Shown piece by piece: positions 1-6,411 of a stretch of DNA of 8,314 nucleotides. A program made the position numbers and the translations under genes. The stretch lies in the NCBI GenBank assembly GCA_964458795.1, contig CAYWJW010000061.1, positions 1 through 8,314 on the forward strand, read 5' to 3'. The notes beneath the pieces were generated by a model, which was not told the origin of the DNA, did no database searches, and saw only the letters and a list, made by a program, of their open reading frames with translations. The stretch is from JAJTHY01 sp964458795. GTDB taxonomy: Bacteria > Pseudomonadota > Alphaproteobacteria > Rickettsiales > Midichloriaceae. Position 1 is the stretch's first letter; each line of letters begins with the position of its first letter.

Positions 1-50
1 TTTTAAGTTTATCTTAACTTAATCTGGAACCGAGTTCTTGAACTTTTACA

Positions 51-199
51 ATCCTCGCGCATGCGGGGATCCATCGTAAGGACAGAGTAACTTGTGGTAG
101 TAGTGGTGATGCATATGCATTTGTGCTTAAGTATTGAAGGTAGTATTTATCGAACCATGGATCCCCGCGTTCGCGAGGATGACTTATACTTGTCATCCT
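51..199. repeat. Palindromic MITE-like small repeat element
   Basis: Two arms, 51-74 and 157-180, are inverted copies of one another (22 of 24 bases match). Each arm can fold on itself: 51-70 pairs end to end with one G-T wobble near the middle and a second at the loop, and 158-177 has similar symmetry. The right arm runs into another perfect 8-bp inverted repeat (AGGATGAC at 176-183, GTCATCCT at 192-199, loop of 8). The core CCTCGCG...CGCGGGGATCC resembles the GC-rich palindromic small repeats scattered through many alphaproteobacterial genomes, which give spurious peptides such as WIPACA. It is much more GC-rich than its surroundings. There is no transposase, so any movement would be in trans. 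No clear target duplication could be seen. I am sure of the structure; the family name is inferred. Confidence 0.75.
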
Positions 200-240
200 A
201 TTGCGCAGCTATTGTATGGTATAACAGGCCCCTCAGGGGT

Positions 241-321
241 TTAAGCATACTTCCCTGATCTTATATTTATCAATATAACACCTTTTTTTGCCCCATGGAA
301 GTCCCACTGCAAAATATTTTT
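241..321. repeat. Diverged AT-rich dispersed repeat, copy 1
   Basis: The stretch shares ordered blocks with 2978-3060. ATCTTATATTTAT starts at 258 here and at 2996 there, followed by (C/T)A(A/G)TATAA. ATGGAAGT starts at 295 here and at 3034 there, and AAAATATTTT begins at 311 and about 3049. Block spacing differs by only one base (37 against 38). Similarity fades on the left but seems to continue to about 241. Copy 2 is immediately upstream of the ankyrin-repeat gene; this copy has no plus-strand gene after it, so it may be a relic of a lost gene's 5' region or a small mobile repeat. Confidence 0.5.
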
Positions 322-345
322 ATACTTCATTAACAAACATATAAC

Positions 346-597
346 TCAAGCAGCTTGTGATTCTAGCAAGCTGTTTATGCTGCTTTGCAAATCCTCTTTG
401 TTACTCATGTGCTTTCCCTCAATAAAAATTTGTGGGGTGATAGCTCTTCCGCCACTACGCTCTATCATCTCACGTTTGAGAAGGACATCATGAGTAATAT
501 CTTTTTCAACAAAATCGATTTTTTTTGAGTTAAGTAGTTGTTTTAGCTTATCCGAATGTCGGCAGCTTGATTGAGTATAAATTATTATCTTCTTCAT
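346..597 (-). CDS. Glutaredoxin-like protein with CRHS active site
   Basis: An 83-residue single-domain protein, the usual size of a GrxC-type glutaredoxin. Such proteins use glutathione to reduce disulfides or to handle iron-sulfur clusters in the cytoplasm. The thioredoxin-fold pattern is clear: strand IIIYTQ at residues 4-9, the active-site Cys12, then REMIERSGG around 42-50 and the cis-proline TPQIFIEG at 54-61. Oddities: where family members have CPYC, this has C-R-H-S, so the second cysteine is missing, and the usual GG(C/S)DDL glutathione-binding segment reads GKHMSNKEDL. It may be a monothiol or specialised derivative. The start is supported by AAGG six bases upstream (604-607). It lies 64 bp downstream of recF on the same strand, behind a terminator-like hairpin, so it probably has its own promoter. 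Family assignment is firm; activity is uncertain. Confidence 0.85.
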   Translation of the reverse strand: MKKIIIYTQSSCRHSDKLKQLLNSKKIDFVEKDITHDVLLKREMIERSGGRAITPQIFIEGKHMSNKEDLQSSINSLLESQAA

Positions 598-620
598 TTT
601 AAGCCTTGCAAGATAAGTTT

Positions 621-648
621 ATAAAAAAATGTTAACATTAAATGTAAC
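621..648 (-). terminator. Probable intrinsic terminator after dnaN-recF
   Basis: Read on the minus strand, GTTACATT and ATGTTAAC can pair (one bulged base, very small loop; plus-strand positions 631-648) and are followed at once by ATTTTTTTAT. It starts about 13 bases past the recF stop codon, where the dnaN-recF transcript would end. The stem is AT-rich, so termination may be weak. A separate perfect 13-bp dyad, GCATTT-C-AAATGC (649-661), lies between this and the recF stop and might add to the structure or serve as a binding site. Confidence 0.4.
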
Positions 649-661
649 GCATTTCAAATGC

Positions 662-1732
662 TTATACTGGAATCTTAATATATTTTTTACATTTCTCTAA
701 TTCAGTTAAATTGGAGAAATTTGTTCCAGTAATCCAAACTTGAGCATCAATTTTATTAAGCTCTTGAATTAGCGAATATATTCTCTTTTCATCAAGGTGA
801 GAGAATATGTCATCCAATAGCAAAATAGGCTTAATTTCATCGATCATATTTAAAGATCTAATCTGTGACAGCACCAAATTAAGTAGCATTACTTTAAGTT
901 CACCCGTAGAAGACTTACTAGCACTCGTAAGCTTCTGAGAGTTGTTAATGACAAAATCAGCACGATGCACTCCATAAAGCGACCTACCAACCCGCGCATC
1001 CAGATTCCTTGATCTTTCAAATCCTTCTAAAATTTGCGCATAACTCGCATCGCTTAAGTCATCTGCTATTTCGCAAAAAAGTGAGATCTTGGGTGCAAAG
1101 AATTCAGCTTGATCCAGATCAATATGTTTATTTAGCCGAGCTATTGCGCCCTGCCTTGATGCAGAAATTTTTATAGAGGTTTCTGCAAGCACCCTCTCAA
1201 GCTGCGCAAGCCATATTTTATCTGCATTCCCAGTCTTTAACAACTTCAGCCGCGATCTTAGTGCACGTTCGTATTTGACGATTGTTTCTGCGTGGGAAGC
1301 ATCAAAGTTGTATACCAAGCGATCCAAGAATTTGCGGCGCAGTGATTTTGATTCGGCTAGCAATCCATCTTGCGATGGAGTAATCCATATAACTCGCAAC
1401 TCCTGTAGCAATGCGCTACTTGAGCGTACCGGTTTATCATTTATTTTTATCGTGCGCCTTGTTGCCTTACCATAGTTCATTCCTACATCTGTTATATCGC
1501 TTAAGCGCTCTACACGCATGAAAGCTGTCCATGAATTCGCAGAAAGTCTAATAGCATCATCAAAAGCAACATTTCGCAAACCCTTGCCTGGAGCGAAAAA
1601 AGAAAGAGCCTCCAAAACACTTGTTTTACCAGCACCATTTGGGCCTTCAAGGCATACGAGATCATAATCGCCTTCGAAGAGAAACGTTTTGTGGATTCTA
1701 AAATTCTCTAGATAAAGGCGCCTAACAACCAT
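662..1732 (-). CDS. recF: DNA replication and repair protein RecF
   Basis: RecF is a cytoplasmic SMC/ABC-type ATPase that binds gapped DNA and, with RecO and RecR, loads RecA. The 356 residues match the family's normal length of about 360. Visible landmarks: Walker A GPNGAGKT at 30-37; ITPSQDG at 117-123 followed by LRRKFLDRLV at 131-140, typical of RecF; GVHRADF at 254-260, matching the usual GPHRDDF; ABC signature SSTGELK at 274-280; Walker B ILLLDD at 303-308 with SHLDEKR just after as D-loop. All ATPase motifs are intact. The start ATG shares its A with the dnaN stop (TAATG), and CAGG at 1737-1740 within the dnaN end is a suitable ribosome-binding site, so translation is probably coupled to dnaN. 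The dnaN-recF order is the classical bacterial one; dnaA and gyrB are not adjacent here. Confidence 0.97.
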   Translation of the reverse strand: MVVRRLYLENFRIHKTFLFEGDYDLVCLEGPNGAGKTSVLEALSFFAPGKGLRNVAFDDAIRLSANSWTAFMRVERLSDITDVGMNYGKATRRTIKINDKPVRSSSALLQELRVIWITPSQDGLLAESKSLRRKFLDRLVYNFDASHAETIVKYERALRSRLKLLKTGNADKIWLAQLERVLAETSIKISASRQGAIARLNKHIDLDQAEFFAPKISLFCEIADDLSDASYAQILEGFERSRNLDARVGRSLYGVHRADFVINNSQKLTSASKSSTGELKVMLLNLVLSQIRSLNMIDEIKPILLLDDIFSHLDEKRIYSLIQELNKIDAQVWITGTNFSNLTELEKCKKYIKIPV

Positions 1733-2868
1733 TATACCTGCATCGGCATCAAGATATAATTAAAGCTATCATCTTCAACATCACGAGCAACTACAGCACC
1801 TAAATTGCCAGACATGGTCATAAGCACTTTATCCCCATCAATCGCTGCCAGAGCATCCAGTACATACCTAGAATTAAAGCCTATATTTAGAGGTTCTGCA
1901 GAATCAAATTCAACAGCAACATCTTGCTCACCTTTGGCATTGCCATTTGTTTCACTAGTTGCTGAGATAACTAATTTACCTGCGTTAATTCCAAATTTAA
2001 CCGCCTTGGTTCTGTCATTAGATACAGAGATAACCAAATCGATTGCATTAGATAGATCTTTTTTGGAGACCTGCAATGTCTTATCATTCCCTTTAGGAAT
2101 TACGCGTTCATAGTCTGGAAACTTGCCGTCAATTAGCTTAGAGGTTATTATAGAGCTCCCAATACAGAAGATTATTTTATTTGATGAAAGCGCAACATCA
2201 ATTTCACCAACAAAACCATCTAAGAGCTTTATAACTTCGGAAACCGTTTTCCTTGGGATGATAATTCCAGGCATACCATCAGCCCCCTCAGGCTCCATAG
2301 TTTGCGCGAGCGCCAGTCTATGTCCATCAGTTGCAACTGCACGCAAAATGGGCGAGCCATCACTTAAAGTAGCCGTATGTAAATATATGCCATTAAGGTA
2401 GTACCTGGTTTCTTCATTAGAAATAGCATGCCTTGTTTTTGCAAATAGTACGCGCAAAATTTCAGATGAGATTCTAAACCTCAAGGTATTTGCTGCATCT
2501 TCAAAGCTAGGGAACTCCTCAGCTTTGATGGTTGGAAGACTAAATTCACTAGACCCCACTTGAATTTTGATAAGGTCTTCTTTTTGTGAGTTTACTATAA
2601 ATTTAACATCTGAATTATCAGGAATCTTACGCACAATTTCATATAGTGTAGATGCTGGTATCGTGGTGCACATCTGACTTGTAACCTGCGCAGCAATACG
2701 ATCTTCAATACAGATATCCATATCAGTTGCAAGCAACTCAATGGTATTATCATCATTTGCTGTAATTTTAACGTTGGCGAGCACCGGTAGAGCGGCCCTC
2801 TTCTCCACAATAGATTGTACGTGACCAAGAATTTTACTTAAATCATCCCTTTTCGCCGAAAACTCCAT
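1732..2868 (-). CDS. dnaN: DNA polymerase III beta subunit (sliding clamp)
   Basis: The beta clamp forms a homodimeric ring around DNA and tethers polymerase III and repair factors. Length (378 aa) is normal, with room for the three repeated clamp domains (about 1-125, 130-255 and 256-378). Conserved family stretches are present: RYYLNGIYLH at 155-164, ATDGHRLA at 179-186, DGKFPDYERVIP at 247-258, NSRYVLDAL at 332-340, and the C-terminal MPM at 374-376 that helps form the partner-binding pocket (here MPMQV; E. coli has MPMRL). The start at 2868 gives the normal N-terminus and has AGGT four bases upstream (2873-2876). It is the first gene of a dnaN-recF operon, overlapping recF by one base. 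Nothing looks degraded. Confidence 0.97.
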   Translation of the reverse strand: MEFSAKRDDLSKILGHVQSIVEKRAALPVLANVKITANDDNTIELLATDMDICIEDRIAAQVTSQMCTTIPASTLYEIVRKIPDNSDVKFIVNSQKEDLIKIQVGSSEFSLPTIKAEEFPSFEDAANTLRFRISSEILRVLFAKTRHAISNEETRYYLNGIYLHTATLSDGSPILRAVATDGHRLALAQTMEPEGADGMPGIIIPRKTVSEVIKLLDGFVGEIDVALSSNKIIFCIGSSIITSKLIDGKFPDYERVIPKGNDKTLQVSKKDLSNAIDLVISVSNDRTKAVKFGINAGKLVISATSETNGNAKGEQDVAVEFDSAEPLNIGFNSRYVLDALAAIDGDKVLMTMSGNLGAVVARDVEDDSFNYILMPMQV

Positions 2869-2897
2869 GTTGACCTAACAATATTTTTATCTTAAAA

Positions 2898-2925
2898 ATA
2901 ATAACCTATGATGACAGATTTTCAA
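2898..2925 (-). promoter_or_regulatory. Sigma70-type promoter for dnaN-recF
   Basis: On the minus strand there is TTGAAA (2920-2925), a 16-base spacer and TATTAT (2898-2903). Each hexamer differs from consensus at one base. The predicted start of transcription near 2891 would give a leader of a little over 20 bases before the dnaN ATG. Confidence 0.5.
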
Positions 2926-2977
2926 CAACTAAATCATCATTGTCACTTTCGTCGAATACTTGGCTTCTTTATGATGC

Positions 2978-3060
2978 TTTATGTGCACTCCTCTCATCTT
3001 ATATTTATTAGTATAATTGACTTATAAGTAGCAATGGAAGTACCTGATAAAATATTTTAG
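2978..3060. repeat. Diverged AT-rich dispersed repeat, copy 2
   Basis: This is the partner of 241-321, with shared blocks in the same order and nearly the same spacing (ATCTTATATTTAT at 2996, ATGGAAGT at 3034, AAAATATTTT at about 3049). It ends about a dozen bases before the ATG of the ankyrin-repeat gene and so would form the promoter/5' leader region of that gene. It contains TATAAT (3012-3017), but I could not find a convincing -35 at the right distance. Confidence 0.5.
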
Positions 3061-3072
3061 TAACGATAAATT

Positions 3073-4308
3073 ATGTGGATGTGGAAGCTATTAAAATATC
3101 TATTTTATATTATTGGTGGCTTAAAGCTACTTTCTCTTTGCAAACAATTTATCAGAAGTTTTTTTGAAGAACCTAAGATTGAGCTTGATAAAGAGACACT
3201 TAAAGCCGAATTAGATAAATTTGAAGTCGGTGATAATATCTGCGATCAAGCTATTATTAACGCCATAAATTGGCGGATGGATAGGAACGAAGAGCTATAC
3301 AACTCATATATTTATGAACTCAATCCTAGTGCTAATGATCATTATAGAAGACGCCATCCAACTAAGCTTACCAACATTGCATTGGGCGCATTTGATGCCG
3401 TTACTATTTGGACAAAATCTCTTGAGTTCAACGGATATAATGTCCTTCATTATACTGCAAGGTATGGAAGCCTCGCAATAATTAAGCATTTAATGAGCTG
3501 TGGATTCCGTTTTGATCTTGTGAGCACTGCTCCTGTTACCTTTAATTTTATTAATAATGGAAGGTTATTTGGTTCAGTAATGACTATATTGCATAGCGCT
3601 ATATTAAACCTAGATATCAATGTGCTAAGAACATTTTTAGAATGCTATCCGCAGCTAAAGCCCAATAAAGAGCACGTAGCCTTTGCTCTTTGCGCAGGTC
3701 ATATGGATGCGGCAAAATTTTTGTGTGATAATTATGTTAGTATACGGAATGAAAATTTTAGAGGATACCTAGGTGTTGAAGAGCAAGATATAGGTGACAC
3801 TTGTGTACCAATGAATATAGCATCTTTGGACTTTGTGATAAAAAGTAGGGCGCATTTAAAGGGTTATTTGATGGAGAGTAACTCACTTTTTGATATGGTG
3901 CGTCTATTGAATGAGCCTAATATTGCAAATGAAACAAGGCGAATTACAAGCAACAAGCTTCATCTACTTGTTTATGCAGAGGGTTACTTCAAAGATAGTA
4001 TTAAGCAACTATTTCCATTAATACTTACATGCAAAGCTTGGAATTCCACTATACTTAATGGAGATTTTCATATCTTATCTGAGCAACTACTACCAAAAGA
4101 AATAGCAAGTAATATTTTTTATGAATTCATGGGAACTTGTGAATATAAAGATATTGGAATTGGTATGCTAAGATTCATGTTATCTCCAAACTTTGTGGAA
4201 AGAGTGCAGATGAAGAACGAAGCTATTAAAGAAGTACTTCAGAAAGAGCAGGATATATTTGTGAAGGAGCAACGTGAACGGCATAGCTCCTCTACTCTAT
4301 CTCATTAA
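3073..4308 (+). CDS. Ankyrin-repeat protein with N-terminal hydrophobic segment
   Basis: A 411-residue protein, candidate host-interaction factor. Residues 6-23 form a hydrophobic stretch that could be a membrane anchor or uncleaved signal. Ankyrin-like repeats are at about 119-148 (FNGYNVLHYTARYGSLAIIK, then HLMSCG; good match to GxTxLHxAAxxGxxxIVxxLL), 168-196 (starting SVMTILHSAI) and 199-228 (degenerate, AFALCAGHMDAAKFL). Around 313-356 are FPLILTCKAWNSTI and LLPKEIASNIFYEFMG, which recall pieces of F-box/PRANC domains found at the C-terminus of some Orientia and poxvirus ankyrin proteins; this is only a resemblance by eye. The tail (376-402) is highly charged and helical-looking. There is no clear ribosome-binding site; ATGs at 3073 and 3079 are both possible. 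The 3' end overlaps transketolase tail to tail by 17 bp. Ankyrin assignment is fairly sure; effector role is inferred. Confidence 0.85.
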   Translation: MWMWKLLKYLFYIIGGLKLLSLCKQFIRSFFEEPKIELDKETLKAELDKFEVGDNICDQAIINAINWRMDRNEELYNSYIYELNPSANDHYRRRHPTKLTNIALGAFDAVTIWTKSLEFNGYNVLHYTARYGSLAIIKHLMSCGFRFDLVSTAPVTFNFINNGRLFGSVMTILHSAILNLDINVLRTFLECYPQLKPNKEHVAFALCAGHMDAAKFLCDNYVSIRNENFRGYLGVEEQDIGDTCVPMNIASLDFVIKSRAHLKGYLMESNSLFDMVRLLNEPNIANETRRITSNKLHLLVYAEGYFKDSIKQLFPLILTCKAWNSTILNGDFHILSEQLLPKEIASNIFYEFMGTCEYKDIGIGMLRFMLSPNFVERVQMKNEAIKEVLQKEQDIFVKEQRERHSSSTLSH

Positions 4309-6262
4309 GCAAAGATAAAAGCTTATGAGAAATATGCTCAGGAGTGAGCCTAAAGTGCTTATAGAGATCTGGCCCAGGTGCTGAATGACCAAACCCTTCT
4401 ACTCCGAAGAACACTCCATGTGAGCCTATAAGGCGCTCCCATCCAAAGCCGCTTGCGGCCTCGATTGCCACTTTAAGGCTGGAGTTACAGGTGAGCATCA
4501 TCTGATATTCAACATCCTGCTCGAATAATATATCCATGCATGGTACTGATACAACGCGCACTCCCATTTCTTTACTCTCCAAGTTCTTAGCCACTTCCAT
4601 AGCGATTTGTACTTCTGAACCTGATGCGAAGATCGTTACCTTCAAGTCTGCTTCAAACTCTTTTATTATGTAGGCTCCAGATGAAACCTTGTTGCCAGCA
4701 TCTTCCTCACCCTTTCGGATCTGAGTTACTTTTTGCCTTGTTAGTGCAAGTATCGATGGTGTTGTGCGGGACTCTAAAGCAACGGACCAAGCTTCCAACG
4801 TTTCGACAGCGTCACATGGCCTAAAAAGCCGCATGTTTGGCATGGCTCTAAACGATGCTAAATGCTCAACTGGTTGATGGGTTGGGCCGTCTTCACCAAG
4901 ACCTATAGAATCGTGCGTCATCACATATATTGTTCCCACACCCATGATGGCAGAAAGCCGCATAGAAGGCCGTGCATAGTCTGCAAATGAGAGGAAAGTA
5001 CCGCCATAGGGAATAAGCCCACCATGCATTGCTATACCGTTCATCATTGCAGCCATTATGTGTTCACGCTCACCATAGTGGATATACGACCCTGCATAAT
5101 CGCCAGGCTTTATATCTATTTGCTCTTTGGTATGAGTATTGTTCGACCCAGTTAAATCCGCAGAACCTCCGACCAAATTTGGTATAATAGAAGTAATTTC
5201 TTCAAGGGTACGCCCGGAAGATACCCGAGTTGGCTCATCACTCGGATTATTTAGCATTTGCTGCTTAAACTCAGCGACTTTAGCATCTAGCTTATTTAAA
5301 GCTTCTTGCTCTATGTAACTTTTGAGTCTAGCACCATCACGCGCAAATGTTGTTTTCCAATTATCATAATCAGCCTTATTGCGCTCCCAAAGAGAACGCC
5401 ATTTATCTAGAATATTCTTTGGCACTTCAAAGTCACCACCCTTCCAACCAAGGGCAAGGCGAGTAGCAGCAACAGCTTCGCTACCCAGTGCTGCGCCATG
5501 AGTTTTGTGCGACCCTTCCATGTCCGGCACCCCAAATCCTATTTTGGTTTTACAAGCAATTAGAGTAGGTTTATCTGATACTTTTGCACGTTCAATAGCC
5601 ATGTCCACTGCTTCTGCATCATGGCCATCAACTCGCATTGCATTCCACCCTGCTGCTATCGCACGAGCTACGTGATCCTCAGACGTGGCAAGTGAAGTTG
5701 GGCCATCTATAGTTATTCCGTTATCATCAAATAGTACTATTAAATTCTTAAATGCGTAATGCCCCGCAATTGATATAGCTTCCTGCCCTATTCCTTCAGC
5801 CAGGCAACCATCTCCGCATATAACATAGGTTTTGTGATCCACCAGCTCATCACCAAACTTAGCGTTTAATATCCGCTCTGCCATTGCCATTCCAACTGCC
5901 ATAGCTATCCCCTGCCCTAAAGGCCCAGTGGTTGCTTCAACCCCAACCTTTGGATCATATTCAGGATGACCTGGAGTTTTAGAACCTAAAGATCTAAAGC
6001 GCTTGAGTTCGTCCATCGTCATTTCGCTGTATCCAGTTAAATACAAGCAAGAGTAGAGAAGTGCAGATCCATGGCCGGCTGAGAGCACTAGTCTGTCCCT
6101 ATTAAACCAAGTGGGATCATTCGGGTTAAATCTTAAATGTTTGCTATATAATTCAGTTGCAACACCTGCCATACCAAGGGGCATTCCTGGGTGCCCAGAC
6201 TTAGCTTTCTCAACCATATCAATTGAGAGGAAGCGGATTGCATTGGCTAAATCTTGTCTCAT
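4292..6262 (-). CDS. tkt: Transketolase
   Basis: This cytoplasmic thiamine-diphosphate enzyme moves two-carbon ketol units between sugar phosphates in the non-oxidative pentose phosphate pathway, supplying ribose 5-phosphate for nucleotides. Full length (656 aa; family about 660). Landmarks in order: SGHPGMPLG at 22-30, SAGHGS at 61-66, TGPLGQG at 112-118, the ThDP/metal motif GDGCLAEG at 150-157 through N181, SHKTHG at 251-256, GSADLTGSN at 366-374, the catalytic Glu400 in YGEREHIM, HDSIGLGEDGPTHQP at 450-464, and GHSAPGP at 625-631. The start gives the normal N-terminus (LANAIRFLSIDMV); AGGT is very close to the ATG, at 6264-6267. It is the only recognised metabolic enzyme here and is flanked on both sides by plus-strand, lineage-specific genes. 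No defects seen. Confidence 0.97.
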   Translation of the reverse strand: MRQDLANAIRFLSIDMVEKAKSGHPGMPLGMAGVATELYSKHLRFNPNDPTWFNRDRLVLSAGHGSALLYSCLYLTGYSEMTMDELKRFRSLGSKTPGHPEYDPKVGVEATTGPLGQGIAMAVGMAMAERILNAKFGDELVDHKTYVICGDGCLAEGIGQEAISIAGHYAFKNLIVLFDDNGITIDGPTSLATSEDHVARAIAAGWNAMRVDGHDAEAVDMAIERAKVSDKPTLIACKTKIGFGVPDMEGSHKTHGAALGSEAVAATRLALGWKGGDFEVPKNILDKWRSLWERNKADYDNWKTTFARDGARLKSYIEQEALNKLDAKVAEFKQQMLNNPSDEPTRVSSGRTLEEITSIIPNLVGGSADLTGSNNTHTKEQIDIKPGDYAGSYIHYGEREHIMAAMMNGIAMHGGLIPYGGTFLSFADYARPSMRLSAIMGVGTIYVMTHDSIGLGEDGPTHQPVEHLASFRAMPNMRLFRPCDAVETLEAWSVALESRTTPSILALTRQKVTQIRKGEEDAGNKVSSGAYIIKEFEADLKVTIFASGSEVQIAMEVAKNLESKEMGVRVVSVPCMDILFEQDVEYQMMLTCNSSLKVAIEAASGFGWERLIGSHGVFFGVEGFGHSAPGPDLYKHFRLTPEHISHKLLSLLNEIE

Positions 6263-6358
6263 TACCTAAACCCATAAAAAGTACGAACTGAATACTAATC
6301 CTTATTCGTTACCTCATCAAGTATAAGGTTAATAAAATAAATTTCTTTTGTTAACCAT

Positions 6359-6386
6359 TTGTTAAACAATATGTGTTTAGTATAAA
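6359..6386 (+). promoter_or_regulatory. Candidate promoter for the 517-aa gene
   Basis: TTGTTA (6359-6364), a 16-base spacer and TATAAA (6381-6386) resemble a sigma70 promoter. Transcription would begin near 6393, giving a leader of about 20 bases. The region 6263-6411 lies between divergent genes and must also hold the transketolase promoter, for which I see only a weak candidate. Confidence 0.4.
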
Positions 6387-6411
6387 GCTAGAGTATTAGA
6401 GCGCTTTGTTT

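Larger units (their letters stand above)
1..345. other. Gene-free left flank
   Basis: No convincing coding region is present. Only a 60-codon minus-strand reading frame (14-196) spans the palindromic element, and its peptide is the translated repeat. Besides the palindromic element and the diverged AT-rich repeat, I see a 7-bp inverted repeat at 3-9 and 16-22 (TTAAGTT/AACTTAA) and a small GC hairpin CCCC-TCA-GGGG at 229-239. Neither is followed by a T-run long enough to call a terminator. This stretch is downstream of the glutaredoxin gene. Confidence 0.6.

Noticed and set aside
14..196. 60-codon minus-strand reading frame over the palindromic repeat
   Set aside because: Its peptide (HPRERGDPWF near the start, LRWIPACARI near the end) is the translated inverted repeat, a common spurious prediction.
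229..239. CCCC-TCA-GGGG hairpin as a terminator
   Set aside because: The stem is only 4 bp and is followed by GTTTAAG rather than a T-run; no gene ends just before it on the plus strand.
1805..2401. Two plus-strand reading frames of 102 and 92 codons opposite dnaN
   Set aside because: They lie wholly within the intact dnaN gene on the other strand and have low-complexity Ser/Thr/Ile-rich peptides typical of antisense shadows.
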